Shown piece by piece: positions 7,777-16,437 of a stretch of 64,000 bases of DNA. Position numbers and translations under genes: made by a program. Numbering within the stretch: the first letter of the stretch is position 1; each line of letters begins with the position of its first letter. The DNA is from SbD1 sp049300095. GTDB taxonomy: Bacteria > Desulfobacterota > Syntrophobacteria > Syntrophobacterales > Syntrophobacteraceae. The notes below the pieces were generated by a model. It was not told the DNA's origin. It did not search any database and saw nothing but the letters and a program-made list of their open reading frames with translations. The stretch lies in contig JBAQYM010000205.1 of the NCBI GenBank assembly GCA_049300095.1, positions 1 through 64,000 of the forward strand, in the 5' to 3' direction.

Positions 7777-9570
7777 ATGCAACCATCAGGATTTACAACA
7801 GCAAAGTCTTACTTCCTGTCCTTCCTCCGGTATTCCGGCGCAAAGGCCTGGATATCCCTTCTCGTGATGGTCCTGCTCGGGCTCAGCGAAGGCGTCGGCC
7901 TGATCATGCTGATACCCTTCCTGCACCTCATAGGCTTTGATGGGGCGGAGAAAGCCGACGGAATCTCCCTTCTCGTGAGGGACCTTTTCAGTATGACCGG
8001 ACTGCCTCTCACCCTGCCGACAATTTTGTGCGTCTATGTGGCCATTCTAAGCGTGCATGCCGTGGTCAGCCGATACCAGGAAGGGCTGAACGCCGGAATG
8101 ATCATGGGTTACACCCAACATTTGCAGGACCGTTTGTATGCCGCCTTTGCGCGAGTCGAATGGCTGTGCTTCACACAGACGAGCGGGGCCGATGTAATCC
8201 GCGTTGTGACCAACGACCTGATTCGCGCGGGATTTGCCGCCAGGCGGCTTCTCGAACTCGTTGCGGCGGTCGTTCTCACCCTCATATACATTTGCGTGTC
8301 TCTGAGCGTATCGTGGGTCATGACTCTGTTCACGCTGGCGTGCGTCTCGGTGATCTTCTTGATTCTGCAACCTCTTAACAGGCAGGCTCACCGCCTGGGC
8401 GAAGAATTGCAGGCAACGATGGAGGATATGTACTGGGTGGCCAGTGAACACCTTGGCGGCATGAAGATTGCCAAAAGCTACAGCCTTGAATACGAGCACG
8501 CCAAGAGCTTCTCCGTCATCACGAACCAGCTCGCGACAAAGGCCACCCGTTTCTTTCAGGTGGACGCCGACACGAGAATGTACCACCAGATAGGGGCCAT
8601 CGTTGCTCTTAGCTCCTTTTTCTATATGGCGGCAAAACTCGTCACGATCCCTTCGAGCAGCCTCCTGCTCGTGGTGTTCGTGTTTGCGCGGCTCTCACCG
8701 AAGATATCCAACATACAGCACCATATGCAGCATATCAGCAACTCCCTTCCGGCCTTCCGCGAGGCAAGCTCCATGCTGGACCGTTTCGAGGCCTCGGCGG
8801 AATCGCCCTGTCCATCCTCTATGCAACCGTTACGGCTCAGTGGCTCCATTCGTTTCGATCGGGTGTCATTCTCCTATGACGGGGGCACGGAAAGCCTTGC
8901 CCTCCGCGAGATCGATCTTGTAATCCCGGCGCATAAAACGATTGCCATAGTCGGTCCTTCCGGCAGCGGGAAAACAACTTTTGCCGATCTCATCCTGGGG
9001 CTGCTCAACCCGACCGAGGGAGCGATTCTCATCGATGAAAAGCCTCTCAAGGGCGAATGGGTGCACCATTGGCGGAGTTCCATCGGTTATGTGCCGCAAG
9101 ATACCTTTCTTTTTCACGATACGGTTCGCCGCAATCTCCTGTGGGCCAGAGGGGACGCGACGGAAGGAGAGCTTTGGTCGGCGATCAGGCTTGCCGCCGC
9201 CGAACCGTTCGTGTCGGCCCTTCCCAATGGTTTGGACACCGTGCTGGGAGATCGGGGGATTCGGCTCTCCGGGGGTGAGCGACAGCGCATCGCCCTTGCG
9301 CGGGCGCTGTTGCGAAAGCCGACCCTGCTGCTTCTCGACGAGGCGACCAGTTCCCTGGATACGGAAAACGAGCAGCGCATCCAGGATGCCATCGAGGGGC
9401 TTCATGGGGAACTGACCATGGTCATTATCGCCCACCGCCTCTCGACGATCCGAAGAGCGGACGGCATCGTGGTCCTCGAGGGGGGGCGGGTGGTGGAGAC
9501 GGGCGCCTGGGAATTGCTCGCGCAAAAAGAGGGCGGCCGCTTTCAGAGTCTATTGAAGCAGCAGAACTGA
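7777..9570 (+). CDS. ABC exporter (fused membrane and ATPase domains) of the RiPP cluster
   Basis: A 597-residue half-transporter. Residues 1 to about 320 hold about six membrane segments of an exporter-type domain; the ATPase domain follows with Walker A GPSGSGKT (about 393-400), Q-loop region, signature LSGGERQ (about 497), Walker B LLLLDEATSSLD (about 518) and switch His in IIAHRLS. It lacks an N-terminal C39 peptidase domain, fitting the presence of a separate S26 peptidase. It is the last gene of the cluster and probably exports the modified peptide. Confidence 0.92.
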   Translation: MQPSGFTTAKSYFLSFLRYSGAKAWISLLVMVLLGLSEGVGLIMLIPFLHLIGFDGAEKADGISLLVRDLFSMTGLPLTLPTILCVYVAILSVHAVVSRYQEGLNAGMIMGYTQHLQDRLYAAFARVEWLCFTQTSGADVIRVVTNDLIRAGFAARRLLELVAAVVLTLIYICVSLSVSWVMTLFTLACVSVIFLILQPLNRQAHRLGEELQATMEDMYWVASEHLGGMKIAKSYSLEYEHAKSFSVITNQLATKATRFFQVDADTRMYHQIGAIVALSSFFYMAAKLVTIPSSSLLLVVFVFARLSPKISNIQHHMQHISNSLPAFREASSMLDRFEASAESPCPSSMQPLRLSGSIRFDRVSFSYDGGTESLALREIDLVIPAHKTIAIVGPSGSGKTTFADLILGLLNPTEGAILIDEKPLKGEWVHHWRSSIGYVPQDTFLFHDTVRRNLLWARGDATEGELWSAIRLAAAEPFVSALPNGLDTVLGDRGIRLSGGERQRIALARALLRKPTLLLLDEATSSLDTENEQRIQDAIEGLHGELTMVIIAHRLSTIRRADGIVVLEGGRVVETGAWELLAQKEGGRFQSLLKQQN

Positions 9571-9590
9571 CGCCGCCTGGGTGTCATGCC

Positions 9591-9686
9591 GATTACCCGT
9601 GCAACTGATTACCCGAGCAGCTGATTACCCTTGCAACTGCTTACCCTTGCAACTGCTTACCCGTGCAGTTGATTACCCGTGCAACT
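9591..9686. repeat. Six tandem 16-bp repeats (GATTACCCGTGCAACT)
   Basis: Six head-to-tail 16-base units starting at 9591, 9607, 9623, 9639, 9655 and 9671, each a variant of GATTACCCGTGCAACT. The array abuts the palindrome at 9712. A related array with the same flank, in opposite orientation, lies at about 24610-24660. No spacers separate units, so this is not CRISPR. Confidence 0.9.
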
Positions 9687-9711
9687 GAAGTTCGGCTCGG
9701 GTCGTCAAAAC

Positions 9712-9813
9712 CGTCATTCCCGCGGCGCATTTGGGCGGGAATCCAGTGTCTTGTCGGTCTGTTGCGCAAAGCAAGACGCTGGATTCCCGCCCAAATGCGC
9801 TGCGGGAATGACG
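9712..9813. repeat. 102-bp palindromic repeat (CGTCATTCCCG...CGGGAATGACG), copy 1
   Basis: Arms begin CGTCATTCCCGC and end GCGGGAATGACG, with an inner pair GGGCGGGAATCCAG and CTGGATTCCCGCCC. The flank GAAGTTCGGCTCGGGTCGTC before it is shared with copy 2 at 24478-24583, which is inverted relative to this one. Confidence 0.9.
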
Positions 9814-9827
9814 ATCCGTAGTTCGTA

Positions 9828-9903
9828 GGATGGGTGGAGCGCCCCGCGCAACCCATGAAGCACTCCGGTGGCGATGGGTTGCGCGGGGCGGTGCACCCAT
9901 CCT
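9828..9903. repeat. Palindromic repeat (AGGATGGGTG...CACCCATCCT)
   Basis: Left arm from AGGATGGGTGGAGCGCCCCG (9828) pairs with a right arm ending CGGTGCACCCATCCT (9903), with GCGCAACCCAT and ATGGGTTGCGC inside. It is the third repeat in the 394-base gap between the ABC exporter and the convergent RACo-like gene; no reading frame of interest is seen there. Confidence 0.85.
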
Positions 9904-9964
9904 GCGCGATACCGCGCGATACATCGAACTTTCATGAAATGTAAAAGTCATTACGTTGCGGTCC

Positions 9965-11821
9965 CTAACCGTCCAAGTCCGGAAAAATCATGGCCGAGGG
10001 GAACTCCGCCTGGAACTCCGGTATTTCCGCAAGTTCCAGGAAACGGACGGTCTGTGCGAGATCCAGCGCCTCCTTTCGGGACTTCCTGTCGAGCAATGCC
10101 TTGACGGCGCCGGCCCCCGCCGCATTTTCGACGGTTTCGACCCGTGTTTCCGGCGATAGTTTCGGGAGCATTCCAATGGCAACGGCATTGCGCCAGTCGA
10201 ACCTCGCTCCAAATGCGCCGGTCAGCACCATTTTGTCGATACGGTCGAATCCGGCTTTTTGCGCCAGAAGCTTGATTCCGGTCAGCAGGGCCGCTTTTGC
10301 GACCTGGACCTGGCGGATGTCTTGCAGGGTTACGGCAATCTCGCGGCCGGAAGCCGTTTTATCGGAAGAGGCGATGACAAACTTTCGCCCGATGCCGTTC
10401 TCGTCGCAGCCGATGCAGTTGAATTTCTCGGACATGCGGCCGTTGGCAAGAATAAGGCCGGCCCGGCGCATCGTGGCAAGGGCGTCGATAATTCCGGACC
10501 CGCAGATGCCCCGGGGCTTAATGCCGGGATTGGAGTCGTCCCCGAGCACCTCGTAAGAGGCTTCGAGGGTGGAGGGATCGATCTCGACCCTGTGAATCGC
10601 GCCCGGCGCGGCCCTCATGCCATGGGATATGTGGGCCCCTTCAAACGCCGGTCCCGTCGCGCAACTGGTTGCCCACAATCCGTCCCTGTTCCCCAGGACC
10701 AGCTCGCCATTGGTCCCGATGTCGATTATCAAAGATATTTCGGAGCGCTCGTGAGGTCGCTCGGACAGGATCGCGCCGACGGTATCGCCTCCGATGAAGC
10801 CCGAGACAGTTGGAAAGAGGTGAACATTTGTGCCGGGGTTGAAATCGAGACCCAGTTCGGAAGCGCTGAAATCGCCGGGATTACGAATAATCGGCAGATA
10901 CGGGGCAACCCCGAGGCTATGGGGGTGGAACCCGGCAAAGAGTGTTTCCATGGTGGTGTTGCCGACGGCCACGATTTCGTCCACCTCATCGCGTCCCGCG
11001 CCGCACCGGCCAAGAACACGCCCGCTCAGGGCATTGACGGCGCCCGCAAGGACCCCGCGAAGCCTTGCCGCCCCATCTTCGTGCTCATCCGCATAGGCAA
11101 TGCGGCTGATGACGTCCTCCCCGTAGACCCTTTGGGGATTGGCGACCGCGTCGCAGGCAAGCATGTTTCCACTCTCAAGGTCGCAAAGGTAGAGGGCAAG
11201 GGTGGTGGTCCCGATGTCGAGGGCAATTCCCAGAGAACGGCTGCGCGCGCCGTGAATTACCGACGTGACGCCTTTTTCGGCATGGGAGACGAGCGTCAGT
11301 TCGCCGGTTGAAAAAGAAGGGAGGCTGATCTCCCCGAGTGCGTGGTTTGTGAATAAGACATCCCTGCCGGTGGCGTCCCGCGCGCGCGAGGCGATCTTTC
11401 CGGCCATGTCATGGGAAGCTGAGACATTTTCGCCCGAAAGGGGTTCGGGGGGCAGCACGATGCGTTCGATGACCGGGTCTACCGGCCAGCTCACCTGGAG
11501 TTGCGTTTTTCCGAAAGCGTGGCCGCCTTCCAGCAACTCGGCCGGAATCGATATGACCCCCGGACCGACGATCCCGGCTTTGCACCCGAGCCTCAAGCCG
11601 GAATCGAGTTCCTCCGGGGTTAGTGCCTCCCGTTCTTCATCGCACAAGGGTGAAAGGCACTCCGGCGGAAGCGCGGTGATTCGGCATTTCCCGCATTTTC
11701 CCTTTCCGCCGCAGTCGGAGCGCAGCGGCGCCCCAAGGGCCAGGGCGGCTTCCGCTACGGTCTCGCCCTCGCCGGCACTGTGAGCAAGCCCGGCCGACTC
11801 GAAAATAATCCGATGTTCCAT
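9965..11821 (-). CDS. RACo-like corrinoid protein reductive activator (2Fe-2S + ASKHA domains)
   Basis: A 618-residue protein. The N-terminus is a ferredoxin-like domain with Cys37, Cys43 and Cys46 in SDCGGKGKCGKC and a probable fourth ligand in RLGCKAG. The rest is an ASKHA ATPase domain of the DUF4445 type: ALDIGTTTLALYLCDLESG, SLIIDIGTNGELVLG and GICGSGIID are visible. Such proteins reduce Co(II) corrinoid back to Co(I) at the expense of ATP. It is the last gene of the long minus-strand operon and supplies the activating enzyme expected for the corrinoid protein at 15724. Confidence in family is high; the partner is inferred. Confidence 0.9.
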   Translation of the reverse strand: MEHRIIFESAGLAHSAGEGETVAEAALALGAPLRSDCGGKGKCGKCRITALPPECLSPLCDEEREALTPEELDSGLRLGCKAGIVGPGVISIPAELLEGGHAFGKTQLQVSWPVDPVIERIVLPPEPLSGENVSASHDMAGKIASRARDATGRDVLFTNHALGEISLPSFSTGELTLVSHAEKGVTSVIHGARSRSLGIALDIGTTTLALYLCDLESGNMLACDAVANPQRVYGEDVISRIAYADEHEDGAARLRGVLAGAVNALSGRVLGRCGAGRDEVDEIVAVGNTTMETLFAGFHPHSLGVAPYLPIIRNPGDFSASELGLDFNPGTNVHLFPTVSGFIGGDTVGAILSERPHERSEISLIIDIGTNGELVLGNRDGLWATSCATGPAFEGAHISHGMRAAPGAIHRVEIDPSTLEASYEVLGDDSNPGIKPRGICGSGIIDALATMRRAGLILANGRMSEKFNCIGCDENGIGRKFVIASSDKTASGREIAVTLQDIRQVQVAKAALLTGIKLLAQKAGFDRIDKMVLTGAFGARFDWRNAVAIGMLPKLSPETRVETVENAAGAGAVKALLDRKSRKEALDLAQTVRFLELAEIPEFQAEFPSAMIFPDLDG

Positions 11822-11827
11822 AGACGG

Positions 11828-12490
11828 TTAACCGGAAAACCAAAGTTCCTGTGTTATGCCCGCGCCGGGCGGAATAATGAAAAAGTCGGCTCGATCATAA
11901 GGCCCGCCGACGATTTTTCTGAAATAATCCATGCCGCCCGCAATTTCACCGTACTGTTTGCCGAAAAATTCCGCATTTTGCCGGGCCCGCTCGACCAGGC
12001 CCCCATCGATATTCCCCGATCTTATCAAGGTGATGTGCGTGTAGTGTTTGAGTTCCTCGGTCATCACCCATATTGCCGTTTCCCTGCCGACGCGCTCGGT
12101 ATACTCCTCGTGGGTTACGCCGAGAGGGTCCTTTCGTTCGGCAATCCAGCCCCTGCTGAGGTAATACGTGCCGGGCCGCTCGGAGAAGCATGCCGAGTGC
12201 GCCGCGCAGGACCCCATCAGGAGCGCGATGCAGTCATGTGCCCTGGGGACGATCAGGCCCTGCTTGGCGGCCCTGACCCCGACTATGCCGTTCGAGCAGA
12301 GGCCGTAGCCCAGGATGATTTGATCCGCGTAACCCGAGACCCTGTCGATCTGCTCCTGAACGAGGCCGGCCATCTTGGCGGGTGTCCTGTGGAGCATCTG
12401 GTCCAGGCAGACGATTTCGACATCGGGGTCGCCCGCCCGCGCTTCATCCAATTCGGCCTGTATCACCCGGCAGGCAATCACCACGCGCAT
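11828..12490 (-). CDS. DUF1638-family protein
   Basis: A 220-residue protein beginning MRVVIACRVIQAEL with ILGYGLCSNGIVG, PRAHDCIALLMGS and PGTYYLSRGW, a Cys/His-containing pattern I associate with the DUF1638 family found next to corrinoid methyltransferase genes in methanogens and anaerobic bacteria. Conserved-looking Cys and His residues (GLCSNG, RAHDC) suggest a metal or corrinoid ligand, but this is inference. It sits 6 bases before the RACo-like gene and 7 bases after the racemase-like gene, so it is co-transcribed and probably needed for the same methyl-transfer pathway. Confidence 0.8.
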   Translation of the reverse strand: MRVVIACRVIQAELDEARAGDPDVEIVCLDQMLHRTPAKMAGLVQEQIDRVSGYADQIILGYGLCSNGIVGVRAAKQGLIVPRAHDCIALLMGSCAAHSACFSERPGTYYLSRGWIAERKDPLGVTHEEYTERVGRETAIWVMTEELKHYTHITLIRSGNIDGGLVERARQNAEFFGKQYGEIAGGMDYFRKIVGGPYDRADFFIIPPGAGITQELWFSG

Positions 12491-12497
12491 GTAAGAC

Positions 12498-13769
12498 TCA
12501 ACCCCGCATCCCGTTTTTTTGCAGAAAGTCTTTCAGATTGGGCAGGTTCCCCGCCGCATCGTAGGGCAGATCGAACAAATCACCTTCAGCCTGTTTGAAC
12601 GATTCAACGAGCTTGCCGGAAACGGCAAGCCATTCGAGTTCCATCGTATTGGAGATCCATGCAACCCTGACACGGTCCGGGGCCCAGATCCCAATCGTTT
12701 TGAAGGCCGCGTCGAGGGCTTCCCTGTCGGTTTTGAAAGCCAGGGGCGTGCGCCCCTTTTCGGGGGCAACGGCGGTTACGCAGTTGGTCGCGGTCGCATT
12801 GAAATCGATCTTGGCGGCAGCCCTGAGGGTGGTGTAGTCGGCAAGTCCTATGCCCGTTGCGTTTCCATCGGTGGCCTCGGAGAGGTCCCTTACGACGATG
12901 CGGGTTATCCGCGGGGTTTCGCATTCCTTTTCGTAAACGTTCATGATCCGGCCGACCACCTTGGTATCCATCCCCGAGCCGGAAATTTCTTTCCCAATCT
13001 CGTCGATCACCAGTATGTCCAACTCCTCGAAAGGGAGTCTCGGCTTATAGAGCCGGGACTCCTCCAAAAGCCGGGGTTCCCTGGAAAATATTTCCCCGGC
13101 CCGGACGGCCTCGACCCTGCGAAGCCGGTTGCAGTGATCTTCGAGCAGCGCTATGCCGCCAAGGACCTTGAGGTTTTTGAAAAGAGAGGCCGCGATCAGG
13201 TGTATTGCCCTACGGTAGGTGATGTTGACGGCCAACCGGTGCATGGTTTCCGCGCCGAGTTGCCGGCCCAGGCCGACCACCGCCATCTTCAGGATGCCCG
13301 ATTCCGTTTCCCCGATGTACTCCGTATGCTCCTTGACGCGGTTGACGATCAGGATGTGGTCCGCTTCCACGGCGGCCCTGTCGGCGTAGACAGGCACGGA
13401 ACCATACACGCGATCTATCTCGACCATCTCCAGCCCGGAATGGATCGGGGCCCCGACCGCCGATTCGGTTAACCCGAGGTGGCGCAAAACGTCCACCTGA
13501 CCATCCGCGGTCCCTTTTCCGTGGCTCCCCATGGCGGGGTAGAGCAGGGGGTCTCCGCCCCGCTCCCTTACGGCGGCGACGCAGGCGCGGAGCACCTCGT
13601 TCATCGACTCGATACCCCTGCTGCCGCCGGTGATGAGCACCCGGTCCCCCCCGCGAAGCGGATCGAGGATGCCCGATCTTTCCAGTTCGGCCGCTACCGC
13701 CTGCCGTGGAGCGAGTTTTGTCCCTTCCGGAAACTCTTGCCTGATGAAGCCGAATTTTGGATACTTCAT
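12498..13769 (-). CDS. Lactate-racemase-like (LarA/DUF2088 superfamily) protein
   Basis: A 423-residue protein whose N-terminal half has ITGGSRGIESMNEVLRA, YPAMGSHGKGTADGQ and NRVKEHTEYIGETESG followed by LKMAVVGLG, a pattern I link to DUF2088/LarA-like proteins, some of which use a nickel-pincer nucleotide. The Lys/His in RVKEHT could be cofactor-contacting, but LarA ligands were not confirmed by alignment. Located in the methyltransferase operon, it may isomerise a hydroxy- or methoxy-substrate before demethylation. AAGGCGGAG precedes ATG 13769. No Larb/C/E cofactor genes are in this window. Confidence 0.68.
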   Translation of the reverse strand: MKYPKFGFIRQEFPEGTKLAPRQAVAAELERSGILDPLRGGDRVLITGGSRGIESMNEVLRACVAAVRERGGDPLLYPAMGSHGKGTADGQVDVLRHLGLTESAVGAPIHSGLEMVEIDRVYGSVPVYADRAAVEADHILIVNRVKEHTEYIGETESGILKMAVVGLGRQLGAETMHRLAVNITYRRAIHLIAASLFKNLKVLGGIALLEDHCNRLRRVEAVRAGEIFSREPRLLEESRLYKPRLPFEELDILVIDEIGKEISGSGMDTKVVGRIMNVYEKECETPRITRIVVRDLSEATDGNATGIGLADYTTLRAAAKIDFNATATNCVTAVAPEKGRTPLAFKTDREALDAAFKTIGIWAPDRVRVAWISNTMELEWLAVSGKLVESFKQAEGDLFDLPYDAAGNLPNLKDFLQKNGMRG

Positions 13770-13789
13770 GCTCCGCCTTGCTGCCTGAT

Positions 13790-14584
13790 TTACTCGATGC
13801 GGCCCGCCCGGAACGCCTGTATGAACTCCATGCAGAAATCGTCCCCGCCGGCAATCATGACGGCTGCCTTGAGCGCGCCGAAGAGCAACTTATCCGTGGG
13901 GTCCAGAATCGCCGAATCCAGGCCGCGGATGATGCAAGCCGCAAGAAAGGTGCGGTTCACCAGTTTTCGGGCCGGAAGGCCGTGTGAGACATTGGTGAGA
14001 CCACAAGTGGTATGGACCCCCGGAAACTCCCTCATTATGCGCTCGATAGCGTCGAGGGTCGCCCGCGCGGAGGTCGCGCCGGTCCCGAGAGGGTAGACGA
14101 GCGGGTCTATGTAGAGATCGTCCGGTGATATCCCGGCCTCCCCGACCTTCTCGACCAACCGGCCCGCCAGCTCGACCTTGGCTTCCGTGGATTCGGCCAT
14201 CATGTCCGCGGACTGGCAAAGCCCGATGACCTTCGCCTTGTACTGCGCGACCAGGGGAAGGACCCCCTCGAGACGCTCCGGTTCCAGGGTGATCGAATTG
14301 ATCATCGGCGCCGTGTCCACCATCGGCAGCACGGCCTTGATTGCTTTGTGATCGGGGCTGTCGATGCACAGCGGCAATTCGGTAACCTGCTGGACGGCGT
14401 CGATTACCCACTTCAGCTTGTCGATCTCCCCGCCAACGAACGCCGCCGCGTTCACGTCTATGTAGTGCGCCCCCGCCTCGGCCTGGAGCCTCGCTTCCTG
14501 TTGTATAAAAGCCCTGTCCCCGGCTGAAATCGCACCGGCAATACTTTTTCGGGATGAGTTGATCCTCTCGCCGATGATCAGCAT
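13790..14584 (-). CDS. Methyltetrahydrofolate:corrinoid methyltransferase (pterin-binding TIM barrel)
   Basis: A 264-residue pterin-binding (DHPS-like) domain protein: MLIIGERINSSRKSI at the start, HYIDVNAA, LPLCIDSPD, INSITLE, YIDPLVYPLGTG and TTCGLTNVSHGLP later. This is the AcsE/MtgA/MtvA-type family that moves a methyl group between a methyl-corrinoid protein and tetrahydrofolate. Length matches the family. GGAGGT lies 8 bases before ATG 14584. In this operon it would be the second methyltransferase, transferring the methyl group from the corrinoid protein to THF in the cytoplasm. Confidence 0.9.
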   Translation of the reverse strand: MLIIGERINSSRKSIAGAISAGDRAFIQQEARLQAEAGAHYIDVNAAAFVGGEIDKLKWVIDAVQQVTELPLCIDSPDHKAIKAVLPMVDTAPMINSITLEPERLEGVLPLVAQYKAKVIGLCQSADMMAESTEAKVELAGRLVEKVGEAGISPDDLYIDPLVYPLGTGATSARATLDAIERIMREFPGVHTTCGLTNVSHGLPARKLVNRTFLAACIIRGLDSAILDPTDKLLFGALKAAVMIAGGDDFCMEFIQAFRAGRIE

Positions 14585-14629
14585 AATTGCGACCTCCGCG
14601 TTAACTGGAAAAGGAGTTGAAACGATGCG

Positions 14630-15640
14630 CTAGTAACCCTCGTGAACCGCCTCCACTATCGCCTTGAGGTTTTCCAGCGGGGTTGAAAGCGGGACGGCGC
14701 ATTCCGGGGCAATCATATCGACCCCGGCCTCGATTGCATACCGGGCCTGCTTTCGCACGTCATCGGGGGTCCCCTGGAAAAGGACCTGGGGGTTGTTGAT
14801 GTTCCCGACCAGCGCCATGCGGTGTCCAACTCTTTCGACGGCGGTCCTGGCGTCGACCTGCCATTCGAAGTGGTACCCGTCGAAGCCCCCATCGGCGAAA
14901 AGTTCCAGCCTGTCCAGGCAATTGCCGCAGACGTGGAGGATGAGGGGACCTTCTATCTCGGCTGTCATTTCCTTATGGAGAGGGAGCAGCAGTTGCTCGT
15001 AATGATATGCTCCGACGAGGTTCCCGGTCGCGTGGTCCGCCAGGACCACGATGTCGGCCCCCGCGGCGAACTGGGCCTTCGCAAAGGCTATGGTGACAGG
15101 CATGAGCTGGCGAAGCATGCGCTCGATCATCTCATGTTCGCCAAGCCCCACCTGGAGGAGAAAGTTCTGGGTCCCCGCCAGGTGATAAGCAAGCGTCCAC
15201 GGACCCATTACCTTGCCGATTACGGCCGCCTTGCCCCCGACATGGCGTCTCACTATCGAGAGGGCGTCCAGCACGACGCGCATCGAGGGTTTTTCGAGAA
15301 GGTCGTCGGGGACCGGGATGTCGGAGAAATTCTCGTACGGAAAGTTCCTGCTGTCGGGCATGCGGTCCCGATCTCCCCAGTCGAGCTCGCAGCCCAGGGC
15401 CGCGGCTTCCTGGTGCACGCTGTACTCCGGCATGACCGAATCGAACCCTATGATCTCATGCCCCGCCAGCGCGAGTTCGGCCATGGCGTTAGCATCCGTG
15501 TGGGCGTGAGGAAAGGAGACGCCGGCCAGGTCCATAAGCTCTTGGCACACGATCGATGTGGGATTGGCCGCCGGAGGGCGCTCCCCTTTTTTGCCTTTGT
15601 AGAGCGCCGACATTACGAGATTGTACGGTGTGGATTTCAT
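14630..15640 (-). CDS. URO-D superfamily corrinoid methyltransferase (MtaA/CmuA/O-demethylase type)
   Basis: A 336-residue uroporphyrinogen-decarboxylase-fold protein, but in a methyltransferase context rather than heme synthesis. Features include FPHAHTDANAMAELALAG near residue 40, GCELDWGDRD, KVMGPWTLAYHLAG, and the C-terminal HVCGNCLDRLELFADGG, whose His/Cys pair matches the zinc-binding H-x-C of MtaA-like enzymes. Members transfer methyl groups to or from methylcobamide proteins and include aromatic O-demethylases. As no MttB- or MtaB-type gene is present, I infer that it is the substrate-specific first methyltransferase. The substrate is unknown. Confidence 0.82.
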   Translation of the reverse strand: MKSTPYNLVMSALYKGKKGERPPAANPTSIVCQELMDLAGVSFPHAHTDANAMAELALAGHEIIGFDSVMPEYSVHQEAAALGCELDWGDRDRMPDSRNFPYENFSDIPVPDDLLEKPSMRVVLDALSIVRRHVGGKAAVIGKVMGPWTLAYHLAGTQNFLLQVGLGEHEMIERMLRQLMPVTIAFAKAQFAAGADIVVLADHATGNLVGAYHYEQLLLPLHKEMTAEIEGPLILHVCGNCLDRLELFADGGFDGYHFEWQVDARTAVERVGHRMALVGNINNPQVLFQGTPDDVRKQARYAIEAGVDMIAPECAVPLSTPLENLKAIVEAVHEGY

Positions 15641-15723
15641 GAGAAAATCATCCCATCGCGTTGGTTCGAAATTGATTCCGGCCCCGCATCGGTTCGGAAC
15701 GCGCGTCGCTAAGAGCCTCGATA

Positions 15724-16365
15724 TCAGTTGATGCCGATGAGCTGCTTCGCGAGCTGGACCGCGTCCGCCGCATCTTTGCCGTAGCCGTCGGCGCCGATTT
15801 TTTCCGCGAATTTGGCGTCCAGGGGCGCCCCCCCGACCATGATCTTAACGCTGCCCCGCAGCCCCTGTTCCCCGATCATGCCGATCACCTTCCGCATCTC
15901 GGGCATGGTGGTGGTGAGCAGGGCGGACAGGCCGAGCACGTCCGGTTTGATCTCGCGCACCTTTTCGACCACCTTGTCCACGCTCAGGTCCACCCCCAGG
16001 TCCACCACTTTGAAACCCGCGCCCTCGAGCATCATGATGACCAGGTTTTTCCCGATGTCGTGAAGATCTCCCTTGACCGTTCCCATGAGGATGGTCCCCT
16101 TTGGCTGGGATGCCTCGCCCTGGAGCAGCGGCTTGAGTATTTCCATACCCTTCTTCATGGTGGCCGCCGCGACGAGCATCTCGGGGACGTAGATTTCCCC
16201 CGAGCCGAACTTCTTCCCCACTATGTCCATGGCCGCGATGAGGCCCTCGTTGATTATCTTATCGAGATCGGCCTTCTCATCAATGGCCGCCCTGACGAGC
16301 GCTTCGATCTCTTTATGTTTTCCGCTCACAACCACGTCTTTGATCTGCTCTATCCTGTGACCCAT
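15724..16365 (-). CDS. Corrinoid (methyl-cobamide-binding) protein, MtaC/MttC type
   Basis: A 213-residue protein made of an N-terminal four-helix cap (residues about 1-85) and a Rossmann-like B12-binding domain with GDLHDIGKNLV, where His102 is the expected lower axial cobalt ligand; VDLGVDL, LSALLTTTMPEM and IMVGGAPL follow as in the family. It carries the methyl group between the URO-D-type enzyme and the pterin methyltransferase. GGAGG precedes ATG 16365. It lies 83 bases upstream of the URO-D-type gene. Confidence 0.94.
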   Translation of the reverse strand: MGHRIEQIKDVVVSGKHKEIEALVRAAIDEKADLDKIINEGLIAAMDIVGKKFGSGEIYVPEMLVAAATMKKGMEILKPLLQGEASQPKGTILMGTVKGDLHDIGKNLVIMMLEGAGFKVVDLGVDLSVDKVVEKVREIKPDVLGLSALLTTTMPEMRKVIGMIGEQGLRGSVKIMVGGAPLDAKFAEKIGADGYGKDAADAVQLAKQLIGIN

Positions 16366-16437
16366 TTGATCCTCCGAACCTCCCGCGTATAGCGGCTCGA
16401 ACCAACTCTATCGGTATTCCCATCTGGATTTGCGCGC

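Noticed and set aside
9591..9686. Possible CRISPR array
   Set aside because: The 16-bp units are contiguous with no spacers and no cas genes are nearby; likewise for 38551-38673 and 39588-39651.
10259..11311. Plus-strand frame of 350 codons opposite the RACo-like gene
   Set aside because: The opposite strand encodes clear 2Fe-2S and ASKHA motifs; this frame has none.
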